Positions 16,343 through 25,633 of a stretch of DNA of 64,000 bases are shown here, piece by piece; the first letter of the stretch is position 1; each line of letters begins with the position of its first letter. This stretch comes from JACKHO01 sp041398745 (GTDB taxonomy: Bacteria > Planctomycetota > Planctomycetia > Planctomycetales > Planctomycetaceae). The DNA is taken from positions 62,001-126,000 of the forward strand of contig JAWKUB010000010.1 in NCBI GenBank assembly GCA_041398745.1, written 5' to 3'. The translations under genes and the position numbers were made by a program. The notes under the pieces were generated by a model that worked only from the letters and a program-made list of their open reading frames with translations, had not been told where the DNA came from and searched no databases.

Positions 16343-16916
16343 GTTTCAAGTCCTCCAACCATTCGTTATAAATCTCGGTGAGCCGACGGCGGATTTCGGA
16401 GATCCGAATTTGTCCAGCCGACTCGTCCAGTCGACAACTTCCCCGGGCGAGTTGAGCGTTGGGCCTCAATTGAATTGAATCGGGCAGTTTGTTCGCTTCC
16501 TCATTCGTCAGTTCACGAACGAGGTCCACATCCTCAGGATGCAAATACAGTACTGCAGACTGCGTTGGAGACAGATCCGACGTGAGCGATCGAATCAGCC
16601 CGACGATGTCATGCTGATTCTCCTCAATGACATATCCCGTCAGCTTGGCCGTCGCGGCGACAGCTAGTTCGATTGCCAGTTGTTGCAGTTCATTGAGAGA
16701 CGCCTGGCGCCTCCCTTCCAACTCGGTGACCGCCCCTCGAATTCCATCCAACGCCGCCAGCAGATCTTGGGAGGATTGCAGTTGTGCCAAAGGGGATTCT
16801 GCCTGCTCCGAAAACTGATCGGTTGTGTGGCACGGAATGTTTTCGTTGCTCGTGGAACAGCGAACGTTCGACAGGGCTGTCGGCAGCCGGATGCGATGAG
16901 TGACTTTGCTGGTCAT
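16263..16916 (-). CDS. fliH: Flagellar export regulator FliH
   Basis: A 217-residue protein between fliG and fliI, with the central coiled coil (about 50-85) and C-terminal FliH/HrpE-like domain (LAIELAVAATAKLTGYV, LYLHPEDVDLV, GSCRLDESAGQIRISEIRRRL). FliH holds FliI at the membrane and restrains its ATPase. It overlaps fliG by 4 bp (ATGA) and runs 80 bp into fliI; the overlapping tail ERRNAERNARPLQRFPDRR is strongly basic and is probably a lineage-specific extension. Confidence 0.88.
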   Translation of the reverse strand: MTSKVTHRIRLPTALSNVRCSTSNENIPCHTTDQFSEQAESPLAQLQSSQDLLAALDGIRGAVTELEGRRQASLNELQQLAIELAVAATAKLTGYVIEENQHDIVGLIRSLTSDLSPTQSAVLYLHPEDVDLVRELTNEEANKLPDSIQLRPNAQLARGSCRLDESAGQIRISEIRRRLTEIYNEWLEDLKHAQIERRNAERNARPLQRFPDRRGTA

Positions 16917-17869
16917 TCCGCCTCCTGATCAACTTCGGCGATGGCTTCCGCCACGGCAGCACGAGCGGCCTCGACCTGACTCTTCGGCAAATGCTTCTGG
17001 AACTCCAGTTCTTCTTGGAGTGTGGATCGAGCACGACGAGTGAGGTTGCCGAAAATGCGGTCTTGAAGTTCATCCGAACACTCGAACATTGCAATCGCCA
17101 ACGTGCCGCCATCCACTTTTCCCAACACCAGTTGGATTTCCCGATCGCCCAGGTTGCCAATGTCTTCGAAGCGATAGAGCTCACGTCGTACTGCTTCGGC
17201 GAGTTCTGCGTTCTGCTGGGCGACTGCGTTCAGAATCTCTTTACGTCCGCTACGTTCTGTTTGCCGCAACACCTCGGCCAGTCGCGAGGCGGCAGTTGTT
17301 TGTTCTACGCGTTTGGCAGGAAAGGTCAATGCACGTTCGACGGTCCCCTTCGCCATTTGCTCGACGACGAGTTCTGTCGCGGCGGGATCGAGACTCAACT
17401 GTTGAACCACCGCATTCCGGACCGACTCGGACAGCAGCGAGAGAATCTCGGCATTCCGCTGCGGCGTCAGACACTTCATCAGTACGGCAACGGTTCTCGG
17501 ATGCTCACGTTCAAACGCTGCGGCGACCTGATGGACGTTCATCAGTTCCAAGTCGCGAACCGGAATTCCTGTGGGTTTGTAAGGAACGACTGGTTCATCG
17601 GCGATGTCATTGGAATCATCTTCGACATGGAGACGCAGCTTCGGCCGCTCATACTGCCGCAGCATTTGCAGCAGGTCGGCAAATTGTGAAAGTACCGCCT
17701 GGCGCCGCTTCAGCGATGGCTGCGACGACGTGGCACGTTCGATTTCAGGCTGAAGCTGCTGCGTCAGTTCATTGGGAAATCTCGCGACAATGTCCGTTCG
17801 TTCTGACTCTTCCAGCATGGAGAGCAGAAGTGCGACTCGCGAAATTCGGTCCACATGTTCACTGGTCAT
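16913..17869 (-). CDS. fliG: Flagellar motor switch protein FliG
   Basis: A 318-residue FliG, slightly short of the usual 330. The middle domain has the EHPRTVAVLM motif (122-131), and the C-terminal domain ends in armadillo-like helices with FEDIGNLGDREIQLVLGKVDGGTLAIAM, the torque-generating region in which charged residues contact MotA. Within that helix the charges are largely kept. FliG sits on the FliF ring as part of the C-ring; fliM and fliN are not in this window. It lies 11 bp after fliF and overlaps fliH by 4 bp. Confidence 0.95.
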   Translation of the reverse strand: MTSEHVDRISRVALLLSMLEESERTDIVARFPNELTQQLQPEIERATSSQPSLKRRQAVLSQFADLLQMLRQYERPKLRLHVEDDSNDIADEPVVPYKPTGIPVRDLELMNVHQVAAAFEREHPRTVAVLMKCLTPQRNAEILSLLSESVRNAVVQQLSLDPAATELVVEQMAKGTVERALTFPAKRVEQTTAASRLAEVLRQTERSGRKEILNAVAQQNAELAEAVRRELYRFEDIGNLGDREIQLVLGKVDGGTLAIAMFECSDELQDRIFGNLTRRARSTLQEELEFQKHLPKSQVEAARAAVAEAIAEVDQEAE

Positions 17870-17880
17870 GATTCCTCTCC

Positions 17881-19425
17881 TCAGGCGATTTTCCTGGACG
17901 AGGAATTACTCTCGGTTTTACTGTCTTGGGACAGCCATTTCATCATGACGTCGGCAATGTGTTCGGGATTTTCATCCACTTCCCGCTTCAGACGGTCTAA
18001 CTCACGTTGCAGCGCCAACGTTTGCTCGGTGCTGTTGTCCGATTTGACGACTACTGGAGAGAGCTTTCGTAGAATGAGCAGCCCCATGACGAACGCCAGA
18101 ATTGCTCCAATGCCGAGCGAGGCGGCTCGAACAAGTGGCTCGTACGCCATTGAGGTTTCCAGCCATGTGGGCGCCGCGACATCCATCGACGGAACTTGCA
18201 ACTTCCCAGTCACTACTTCAATGGAGTCCTGTCGAGAAACATCGAAGCCGACAGCCTGTTTGATGATGTCCTCGACCTGATCCTTCGTAATCGCCGATGT
18301 TGTATCCCCGTCCTGCACTTCGGGGAGTTCCACTACGGCCGCGATGGTCAAACGTTTGATGCGGCCCGGCAACTCATGAATTTTGTCGATCGTCTGGCTG
18401 GTGTCATAGGTAGTGTCGATGTCCTCGCTCTTAGTGCTGCCGGGAGACGGCCCTTTGGTGTTTCGCCCGATATTTGATGGACTGCCGGCTGCTCCAGAAG
18501 CTACGGGCACTCCCGTTGTTTCTTCTGACCGAATTGTTTCCGTCTTAATCACCTTTCCATCGGGGTCGAAACTGCGTTCTTCCCTTTCCAGTTCCGTGAA
18601 GTCGACATCAGCGGTGACTCGCACTCGTGCCTTGTTTTCGCCGAGCAGCGTTGTAAGCATTGCTTCTGCGTTGCTGGCCCGACTGGATTCAATGGCGTTA
18701 CGTACCTCGAACTGACTGCCGAGTGACGAACTTGCCGTATTCGGACCAAAAAGAACGTGTCCATTCGAGTCCAGTAGAGAAAGGTTGTCTTCAGTAAGGC
18801 CCTCCACGCTGCCGACCACGAGCGAGACGATGGCCTGCGTATCAATGAAGGAGTCCCGGCCTGCATCACCCAGTTCCAAGACCACGCTCGCCTTCGCTGC
18901 TTCGCGTTCTCTGATGAATGGACTGGCTTTGACCGGTGTGATATGGACGGTGGCTGAACGCACTGCTCGGAATTGCGAAATGGATTTTGCGAGGCGCGCT
19001 TCCTGCGCTCGCACGTGCCTCTCCTTGATTGAGTCCGGGTCAGGCCAGAAGTCAGACATGCCGCCTGATTCGACGGTGCTGAGGTCCTCTGTCACGATGT
19101 CACGCAGCGCGAGACGGCTGCGATTGACATCCGACTTGGCGACATAGATGGCCGTTCCAGCGAAGCCGAGTTGATAGCCAATACCTGCTTCTTCGAGTGA
19201 ACTAACGGCCTCATGAGCATTGCTGGGAGAGAGATTTTCCGCCAGCAGGACATACTCCGGCTGGACGGCCCAGTACACCACGCCTCCTACGGCCAGCAGG
19301 CATGCAGCCGCGGCCACAGTGAAGCGAACCTGTTCCCAGGTGCTCCACTGCTTCCAGGTGTGTGTCAGATTTTCTAATACGGTTTGATTGGACACGAGGG
19401 AATCCGAAGTTGTCCGTGTTGTCAA
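17881..19425 (-). CDS. fliF: Flagellar MS-ring protein FliF
   Basis: A 514-residue FliF. Two membrane helices (about 35-55, FTVAAAACLLAVGGVVYW, and about 435-455, GIGAILAFVMGLLILRKL) flank the periplasmic ring-building domains: the YscJ/FliF part has VAKSDVNRSRLALRD and the signature VRSATVHITP...ASVVLEL. The C-terminal cytoplasmic tail PEHIADVMMKWLSQ is the FliG-binding motif. FliF nucleates assembly of the whole basal body. The gene is 34 bp after fliE. Confidence 0.95.
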   Translation of the reverse strand: MTTRTTSDSLVSNQTVLENLTHTWKQWSTWEQVRFTVAAAACLLAVGGVVYWAVQPEYVLLAENLSPSNAHEAVSSLEEAGIGYQLGFAGTAIYVAKSDVNRSRLALRDIVTEDLSTVESGGMSDFWPDPDSIKERHVRAQEARLAKSISQFRAVRSATVHITPVKASPFIREREAAKASVVLELGDAGRDSFIDTQAIVSLVVGSVEGLTEDNLSLLDSNGHVLFGPNTASSSLGSQFEVRNAIESSRASNAEAMLTTLLGENKARVRVTADVDFTELEREERSFDPDGKVIKTETIRSEETTGVPVASGAAGSPSNIGRNTKGPSPGSTKSEDIDTTYDTSQTIDKIHELPGRIKRLTIAAVVELPEVQDGDTTSAITKDQVEDIIKQAVGFDVSRQDSIEVVTGKLQVPSMDVAAPTWLETSMAYEPLVRAASLGIGAILAFVMGLLILRKLSPVVVKSDNSTEQTLALQRELDRLKREVDENPEHIADVMMKWLSQDSKTESNSSSRKIA

Positions 19426-19459
19426 TTGCTACGGCTACAGTGAAGGTCGAGTGCCGCAA

Positions 19460-19789
19460 CTACATTTGCGTGCGCATGATTTCCTGATACGCCGTAATGG
19501 CGCGGTTTCGAATTTCCATGAGTAGCTTGAGGGAGAGTTCCGCTTGGGCCATTTGCAGAGAAACTTCATGAATGGGGACGTCCTCGCCGGCGAGGAGTCG
19601 GTCGACGGTCTGTTGGGCCTGCACCTGAGCTCCGTCGACATCTTTGATGACCTGCTGAAAGACGTCGGCAAATGGGACGTCCGATTCGACCGGCGACGAC
19701 AGCAAAGATTTCACGGAAGATGCGCCCGGTGCGATGGGAATTTCTGCTCCCCTGTTTACCGGCACAATTGACGATAAGGAATTTTGCAT
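19460..19789 (-). CDS. fliE: Flagellar hook-basal body protein FliE
   Basis: A 109-residue protein with the conserved C-terminal half of FliE: PFADVFQQVIKDVDGAQ, then VPIHEVSLQMAQAELSLKL and the ending ITAYQEIMRTQM. FliE links the MS ring to the proximal rod. It starts 4 bp after the flgC stop, in the common flgB-flgC-fliE order. Confidence 0.94.
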   Translation of the reverse strand: MQNSLSSIVPVNRGAEIPIAPGASSVKSLLSSPVESDVPFADVFQQVIKDVDGAQVQAQQTVDRLLAGEDVPIHEVSLQMAQAELSLKLLMEIRNRAITAYQEIMRTQM

Positions 19790-19793
19790 GGCA

Positions 19794-20234
19794 CTAACCT
19801 CTCATGAGGGACAGAGACTGTTCGACCATCCTGCGAAATGACTGCAGCGCCTTAAGATTTGCGTCGTAGGCGCGGCTGGCAGTCATCATGTCCACCATTT
19901 CCACCGGAACGGAAATGTTCGGAAGCGTGACGAATCCACGTGAATCGGCGTGGGGATGCCCAGGGTCGTACACCTGTGGTAGTTCCGACTGGTCCAGCGT
20001 AATGCCAGAGACGACAACGCCAGCCATGTTGGTGTGATCGACATCACCTCGGGAACGGGCATCGGAGAGTGCGTCGGAGAAAATGACCTGCCGACGTCGG
20101 TACGGGCCGGTTGATGCATCGCCGGTCGTATGGGCGTTGGCAATATTGTTTGCCGTCACTTCCATCCGGGTTTTCTCGGCGGCCAGCCCTGAACCGGAAA
20201 TTCGGGTGGCGCGAAACATAGATTGAATGTCCAT
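19794..20234 (-). CDS. flgC: Flagellar basal-body rod protein FlgC
   Basis: A 146-residue rod protein. The ATG at 20234 is chosen over an upstream one at 20261 because it gives MDIQSMFRATRISGSGLAAE, the normal FlgC start, and follows a GAAGGC ribosome site. The N-terminal rod motif TRMEVTANNIANAHTTGD and the C-terminal VEMVDMMTASRAYDANLKAL are typical. It begins 13 bp after the flgB stop. Confidence 0.95.
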   Translation of the reverse strand: MDIQSMFRATRISGSGLAAEKTRMEVTANNIANAHTTGDASTGPYRRRQVIFSDALSDARSRGDVDHTNMAGVVVSGITLDQSELPQVYDPGHPHADSRGFVTLPNISVPVEMVDMMTASRAYDANLKALQSFRRMVEQSLSLMRG

Positions 20235-20247
20235 TTCGATTTGCCTT

Positions 20248-20601
20248 CTATGCCCCTTCAATGGCCGTCCGAATTGACTGCAAATGCCCCACCATCAATT
20301 GGACAACCGTCTGATAGGTCATGGCGTTCTGCTGCAACGCACTGGTTTCGGCGTCAATGTCGACGTTGTTTCCATCTGCTCGATCCGACGGCGAGTTGTC
20401 CTTGACGACTCTCAACTCTGCGGGCTGGTGAGCCTGCCCTTGTTTGGTTGCTTCAGCGAGTGTTTCGGAGAATTCAACGTCTTCACGCTGGTAATTTGGC
20501 GTGTTGACATTCGCGATATTGCGACTCAAGACGCGGTGACGCAGCGAGGCGAAACCAGCAGCATCTGACAGTGAGTTCAGTTGTGGATGGATGTTGGACA
20601 T
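20248..20601 (-). CDS. flgB: Flagellar basal-body rod protein FlgB
   Basis: A 117-residue rod protein; start placed at the ATG at 20601 (MSNIHPQLNSLSDAAGFASL), since the 93 upstream residues of the open frame do not look like protein. The rod signature RHRVLSRNIANVNTPNYQRE and the C-terminal NAMTYQTVVQLMVGHLQSIR are present. It is the first gene of the flagellar cluster, and a candidate sigma-54 promoter lies about 70 bp upstream. Confidence 0.94.
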   Translation of the reverse strand: MSNIHPQLNSLSDAAGFASLRHRVLSRNIANVNTPNYQREDVEFSETLAEATKQGQAHQPAELRVVKDNSPSDRADGNNVDIDAETSALQQNAMTYQTVVQLMVGHLQSIRTAIEGA

Positions 20602-20669
20602 GATGCGTTTTGAATCGGCACCACCCGTGTATCCGGCACACGTATTCCACTTTGCCCAGTCGGTCCCTC

Positions 20670-20685
20670 TGCAACTTAAGTGCTT
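20670..20685 (-). promoter_or_regulatory. Candidate sigma-54 promoter of the flagellar cluster
   Basis: The minus strand reads AAGCACTTAAGTTGCA. Compared with TGGCACG-N4-TTGCA, the -12 TTGCA and the GCAC of the -24 box match, with exact spacing, but the first two bases (TG) are AA. Transcription would start near 20659, giving a leader of about 58 bases to flgB. Sigma-54 control of flagellar genes is common; loss of one G in the GG is a real weakness. Confidence 0.35.
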
Positions 20686-20879
20686 CGCCGCACGACTGCG
20701 TTGGGTCGCTGACGGCGTCGTTGTATACGCCACATCTGCCAGCTTGAACACAACTGCGAGAGGCTGAGTGAGGAGGGCTTGGATCGGGAAAACTGGATGA
20801 ATGGCGGTTTGGAGTTGCCCTGTTTCTGAGCTTTGTTTGTGGCAGAACACACTTTCATCCCTCTCATGAAAGTCCAGCA

Positions 20880-22238
20880 ATGAAAGTTACTCGAGAATTC
20901 GACCTTCCTTCTCTGCCCGCCGCCGCCATGCGCATGTTACGCATGATGTCTGAGCCCGAGTTCGGCATTTCCGACATGACGGAAATCATCCGGGCCGATC
21001 CCGCGCTCACGGCGAAGCTACTGAAAGTTGCCAACTCAGCAGACTCAGGGGGTTCGCGCCGTGTCACTGACCTGTCGCGGGCCGTGGTTATGATTGGCAT
21101 GCGCAAGGTCACCGCAATTGCCTTGAGCTTCTCTCTCGCCAATGAGTCGATGCATTCCGGAGTGTATCAGGAGTTGTACAGGCAATTCTGGTTTCGCTCG
21201 CTCGTCGTGGCGCTCTCGGCTGAAATTGTCGCGCGGCAATTCACAGACGTCCTGCCGAGCGATGCGTTTGTCACGGGACTACTGTGCCATGTCGGGCACC
21301 TGGCGGCACTCAAGGAATTTCCGGAGTTCTACGCTTCGTCACTGCTGGAGTTGAATGATCCGTCCCTGCGCGATGATTGTCCGATTGTTCCCGATGGACG
21401 CTCCTCAAGAGAACTCACACTGGCGATGGCATCAAAGTGGAACCTGCCCCCCGACTCAATAGCTGCGATGCGGACAGAGGAGCCCAACGAGGCATCGCCG
21501 AATCCACTACGACGAGTACTTCAGGTGGCTGAACTGTTTGGGAACTTTTTCGACGGTACAAATCGCCCTCAGGCCCTTGCGTGCATTGACGCACTCTTGT
21601 GCGAAGAGATGGCAGTTCCAGAGCAGAAGCTGCATGGCGTGATGAACGGTATTCGACAGCAGCTCAGAGAATATGAGGATCTGTTCAATTTGGACCTCGA
21701 TGAACTCATGTCGGCCGCAGATATGCTGGCGGAGGCGAAGGACTATCTGTCCTCACTGGTCTTCAGTGAACACGAAAGAGTGGCCCGCCCGTCGAACGTC
21801 GCGCTTGAGCGTCTCGTTGTGAATTGGCTCGATCAGGGAGATCAATCGGGGAAGTTTCCAGCGGCGATGTTCGTTTTCAACATTGATGAACAAGGTGCTT
21901 CGCCTGAGTGGGCTCATGGCATGTTACACGACAAGCTGGTTGCTCAACTTCCGGCCGACGTCGAGCTTCATGTATTGGAAGAACGCCAATTGCTCCTATT
22001 AACTTGCTGTGACTCAGAACAGGCGTTTACGGAACTTGGCCGTCAACTCCAGGACATGCTTCGGACCGATTCCATTCCACAACGGGGCAGCTCATTTCAC
22101 TGCGTGGGCACGCTATGCACGTTGTGCAGGCACAATCCCGAGGCGCGTGCGACGTTTGTCGAATCCGTCACAAATATGGCGGAACGGTCGAATCCAAGGG
22201 CGGCATCACACAACATCGAGTTCTGGGTCACCCCATGA
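20880..22238 (+). CDS. HDOD-domain signalling protein
   Basis: A 452-residue protein with an N-terminal HDOD domain (about 5-205; LPSLPAAAMRMLRMMSEPEF, then IIRADPALTAKLLKVANS, the family signature), followed by a helical segment and a C-terminal domain of about 150 residues that may be a degenerate GGDEF-like fold. The HD residues are not conserved, as expected for HDOD, so it is probably a binding rather than enzymatic module. It diverges from the flagellar cluster with a 278-bp shared upstream region. A five-codon reading frame (ATG at 20866) ends in a TGA overlapping this start, which may couple translation. A role in motility control is inferred from position. Confidence 0.8.
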   Translation: MKVTREFDLPSLPAAAMRMLRMMSEPEFGISDMTEIIRADPALTAKLLKVANSADSGGSRRVTDLSRAVVMIGMRKVTAIALSFSLANESMHSGVYQELYRQFWFRSLVVALSAEIVARQFTDVLPSDAFVTGLLCHVGHLAALKEFPEFYASSLLELNDPSLRDDCPIVPDGRSSRELTLAMASKWNLPPDSIAAMRTEEPNEASPNPLRRVLQVAELFGNFFDGTNRPQALACIDALLCEEMAVPEQKLHGVMNGIRQQLREYEDLFNLDLDELMSAADMLAEAKDYLSSLVFSEHERVARPSNVALERLVVNWLDQGDQSGKFPAAMFVFNIDEQGASPEWAHGMLHDKLVAQLPADVELHVLEERQLLLLTCCDSEQAFTELGRQLQDMLRTDSIPQRGSSFHCVGTLCTLCRHNPEARATFVESVTNMAERSNPRAASHNIEFWVTP

Positions 22239-22302
22239 ATTCGGCCGTGATCCAACTCAGTGGCAGAACGAAGCACCATGTGAACCGTAAGACAGGTGGG
22301 TC

Positions 22303-24177
22303 GTGAACGAAACTCGACGAAAAGACCGATTGAGAGTGCTTGAGACAATTGACTGGGAGGGGGATGTTCATATCCCGTTGCCATCTCGATCGGTCATTGA
22401 ATTCGCCCAATTGTGCCGCAGGGAGAACGTCAGCATTCAAGAACTCGCAGAGAAGGCGGAGCAGGAACCTGGAATTACCGCTGAACTCCTGCGTCACGTG
22501 AACTCGAGTCTCATGGGACTGAGGACCAGAGTGACCTCAACCGCCCGCGCGATTGGTATTGTTGGACTGTCGAACTGTGCTTCCATTGTGCTGACGACCG
22601 CCATTATGAAGTCAATGGGCGAGGTGCACTCCGAGTTGCTTTCGCCGCAACAATTTCGTCGCGATTGCATTGAGCGAGCGACGTTTGCCCGCGTTCTGGC
22701 ACGGTACTTTTCCACATGTGCTTTCGAGTCCTACACAGCGGCGCTATTGCAGGATTTGCTGCTCCCCACACTGACACGCATGTACGAAAAGGAGTATCGC
22801 CTGTATTGCAATTCCGATGATTACAGCTGCATTGAGGATTTCGAACGTGCTCAATTCGGTTGGACGCATTCTCAACTGGCGGCCCGCACGCTGCGGCGCT
22901 GGGATTTCGATCCCAAGATCGTGGAGGCGGTGCTTGATCATCACACGCCGCCGGAATTGATCCTGGCGGACACCGAGAACACAACGTACGACTCCCGTTT
23001 GACGTGCGCTATGGCAGCACTGCTGAATGATCCGATTCGACAGGTTCCCGACGGAGTGACTCGGTTGGTAGACATTCAGCGACTGCACCCGGGCTACCAA
23101 CTCCTTGATGTGGCTCAGCAGGTCGATGAAGAACTGACCAGCATGTTTCCGACGCTGCGAAATCCAGTTTCCCTTATGGCCCGAATTCAGGAGGGCATGC
23201 TAAGTCAAATTGAGTACCGCCAGTCGAATCAAATCTCGGTGGGGCGTCAATTTGGAAGCTATGTGCTGAAGGAGAAAGTCGCGGAAAGTTCAATGGGCGC
23301 CATTTTTCGCGGTCAACACCTCATGATGCGTCGACCAACGGCCATCAAAATCTTGCGTGTAGAAAAGACCACTCCCCGGACAATCGCCCAGTTCGAGCAG
23401 GAGGCACAAATCACCAGCCAGTTGCACAGCCCACACACAATTTCAGTGTACGACTTCGGCGTAACTCCGGACGAACTGTTCTACTATGCGATGGAGTTCA
23501 TCGACGGGTGCACATTGTCAACGCTGGTGGAGACACATGGTCCGCTCCCAGAGGGACGCGTTGTACGGATTCTGCAGCAGGCGTGTGCTTCGCTGGCAGA
23601 GGCTCACAACTTCGACCTCATCCACCGGGATATCAAACCCGACAACATGATGTTGTCCTATCTGCCCGGGGCGGGGGATCACCTCACAATTCTCGATTTC
23701 GGCCTGGCAAAGCTGAACGGGAAGAAAGAGTGTGAGAATTTACAAGACGACGGAAATATTGTTGGAACGCCTTTGTACATGTCGCCCGAAGCGGCGATGT
23801 GCAAGCTCAAGCTCGATGGCCGCAGCGATTTGTATTCACTTGGGGCGGTCGGCTACTTTCTGTTGTCCGGTCGGCCGCCGTTTTCTGGAAAGCGAATCCT
23901 GGAACTGCTGCGTCAGCACATGGAAGACATGCCCCCACCTCTCAGTGAAACGTTACCGCACACTGTTTCTCCGGAACTTTCCGCAATCATCATGTCCTGT
24001 CTGGCCAAGTCACCAGAGGATCGACCACAGTCTGCCACGAAACTGGCCGACATGCTGGCGAAGCTTTCAACCACCGACTGGTATCCCTCTGATGCCGAAT
24101 CGTGGTGGCAGAGTCACAAAGTCAATCCGGTTCAGAACACGGAAGTGGAAGAAGTCGCCGCCACAATTCTCGGGTAA
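22303..24177 (+). CDS. HDOD domain fused to Ser/Thr protein kinase
   Basis: A 624-residue two-domain protein with a GTG start. Residues 20-300 are an HDOD domain (LPSRSVIEFAQLCRRENVSI, EQEPGITAELLRHVNSS). Residues 318-600 are a Hanks-type kinase: Lys349 (AIKIL), HRDIKPDN (441-448), DFG (465-467), GTPLYMSPE and the final DRPQSATKLADML are present. The glycine loop is degenerate (KVAESSMGAIFRG instead of LGxGGMGxVY), so ATP binding may be altered. No membrane segment is predicted, so it should be cytoplasmic. It follows another HDOD gene by 64 bp, both divergent from the flagellar cluster. Confidence 0.88.
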   Translation: MNETRRKDRLRVLETIDWEGDVHIPLPSRSVIEFAQLCRRENVSIQELAEKAEQEPGITAELLRHVNSSLMGLRTRVTSTARAIGIVGLSNCASIVLTTAIMKSMGEVHSELLSPQQFRRDCIERATFARVLARYFSTCAFESYTAALLQDLLLPTLTRMYEKEYRLYCNSDDYSCIEDFERAQFGWTHSQLAARTLRRWDFDPKIVEAVLDHHTPPELILADTENTTYDSRLTCAMAALLNDPIRQVPDGVTRLVDIQRLHPGYQLLDVAQQVDEELTSMFPTLRNPVSLMARIQEGMLSQIEYRQSNQISVGRQFGSYVLKEKVAESSMGAIFRGQHLMMRRPTAIKILRVEKTTPRTIAQFEQEAQITSQLHSPHTISVYDFGVTPDELFYYAMEFIDGCTLSTLVETHGPLPEGRVVRILQQACASLAEAHNFDLIHRDIKPDNMMLSYLPGAGDHLTILDFGLAKLNGKKECENLQDDGNIVGTPLYMSPEAAMCKLKLDGRSDLYSLGAVGYFLLSGRPPFSGKRILELLRQHMEDMPPPLSETLPHTVSPELSAIIMSCLAKSPEDRPQSATKLADMLAKLSTTDWYPSDAESWWQSHKVNPVQNTEVEEVAATILG

Positions 24178-24184
24178 CGCTTGG

Positions 24185-25585
24185 TTATGCAATGAGTTCG
24201 TCGATGACCTTGCCGCCGAACTGGCTGAGTTGCTTGAACCGCCCGGCGTGATAGAACGTGAGCTTGTTGTCATCCAGGCCGAGCAGTCGCAACAGCGTGA
24301 CGTGGAAGTCGCGGACGTGACGTACATTCTCAACGGCATTCATTCCCGTTTCGTCCGTCGCCCCAATGGTGTGCCCTGCCCTGCATCCTCCGCCCGCCAT
24401 CCAAATGGTCATGGCGTGAGGATTGTGGTCCCGCCCGTACGCCGTGCCGTTCCGTACGCCGTTGTCGGGGGTACGTCCAAACTCTCCGCACCAGACGACG
24501 AGCGTTTCATCGAGCAGTGATCGCTGCTTCAAGTCTTTGATGAGTGCGGCAATGGGGCGATCCACCCCGCGAACGAGATTGCCGTGCGCACGCTCGATGT
24601 AGTCGTGACTGTCCCAAGTGCCGTTGTAGAGTTGAATGAATCGTACTCCCTTCTCGACCAGCTTCCGGGCCAGCAGGCACTTGCGGCCGAACGAGTCGGT
24701 GGGGCCCTTGTTGATTCCGTATTCGTCGAGAGTTTGGGCCGTCTCACCTTCAATGCTCAGCACTTCAGGAACTTCTGCCTGCATACGGAATGCGAGTTCG
24801 TACGAGGCCAGTCGTGCCTGCAGTTCCTGGTGTTCGGGATGCTGTTGTGCGTGTCGCTGATTCAATTGCATCAATAAATCGAGACTTTGACGCTGCTCCT
24901 GTTGCGAGACATGCACGGGTGGATTGATATCAAGGATTGGCGCTCCATGTGGGCGGAGTGGTGTCCCCTGAAAGAAGGCGGGCAGGTAACCGTTGCTCCA
25001 GTTGGCCGCTCCCCCTTGAGGATAGGAAATCTCAGGCAGGACCATGAATCCCGGCAAGTCCTGATTCGGTGAACCAAGGCCATACGTCACCCAGGCACCA
25101 ATAGCGGGATCGCCGCCGAAGCGGTTGCCGCAGTTCATTTGGTACATCGCCGTGGGGTGGTTCACACTGTCCACCTGACAACCGCGGAAGAAACACATTT
25201 CGTCAGCGACTTGCGAGAGGTGTTCCCAGTTCTCGGCCATGTCGGCGGCGCTCTCGCCCCATTTGCGGAATTTGAATGGGCTTTGGACGTAATACCTTTT
25301 GCCGCTCTCCATCGCAGATTTCTGCTCGCCGTTGCGGACAAATTCTTTGAGGTGCAGCTTCTCCAATGCTGGCTTCGGATCAAACGTGTCGATATGTGAC
25401 GGCCCGCCTTCCATCATGAGGAAAATGCAGTGCTTCGCTTTGGCTGGAAAATGTCCGCTTCGCGGTTCCAGCGCGCTGGAACCGGTCTCTTCAGCGAGCA
25501 GAGCCGACAGTGCAACGCTTCCCAACGACGTACCCAGTCCGTACAGGAAACTGCGACGCGGCATGGAGTAGGTGGGGCGATTCAT
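24185..25585 (-). CDS. DUF1501 exported protein
   Basis: A 466-residue DUF1501 protein with a Tat signal (PRRSFLYGLGTSLGSVALSAL). The body has the alkaline-phosphatase/sulfatase-like landmarks of the family: FLMMEGGPSHIDTFDPKP near the mature start, VVWCGEFGRTP and GRDHNPHAMTIWMAGGGCRAG near the end. These proteins are abundant in Planctomycetota and almost always paired with a DUF1549/DUF1553 protein, here encoded directly upstream (49-bp gap). The reaction is not established; a periplasmic hydrolase role is inferred from fold. Confidence 0.92.
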   Translation of the reverse strand: MNRPTYSMPRRSFLYGLGTSLGSVALSALLAEETGSSALEPRSGHFPAKAKHCIFLMMEGGPSHIDTFDPKPALEKLHLKEFVRNGEQKSAMESGKRYYVQSPFKFRKWGESAADMAENWEHLSQVADEMCFFRGCQVDSVNHPTAMYQMNCGNRFGGDPAIGAWVTYGLGSPNQDLPGFMVLPEISYPQGGAANWSNGYLPAFFQGTPLRPHGAPILDINPPVHVSQQEQRQSLDLLMQLNQRHAQQHPEHQELQARLASYELAFRMQAEVPEVLSIEGETAQTLDEYGINKGPTDSFGRKCLLARKLVEKGVRFIQLYNGTWDSHDYIERAHGNLVRGVDRPIAALIKDLKQRSLLDETLVVWCGEFGRTPDNGVRNGTAYGRDHNPHAMTIWMAGGGCRAGHTIGATDETGMNAVENVRHVRDFHVTLLRLLGLDDNKLTFYHAGRFKQLSQFGGKVIDELIA

Positions 25586-25633
25586 TTCACAACTCAGCGT
25601 TCAAAGAGCACGTAACTCGATTCGCAATGCGAC

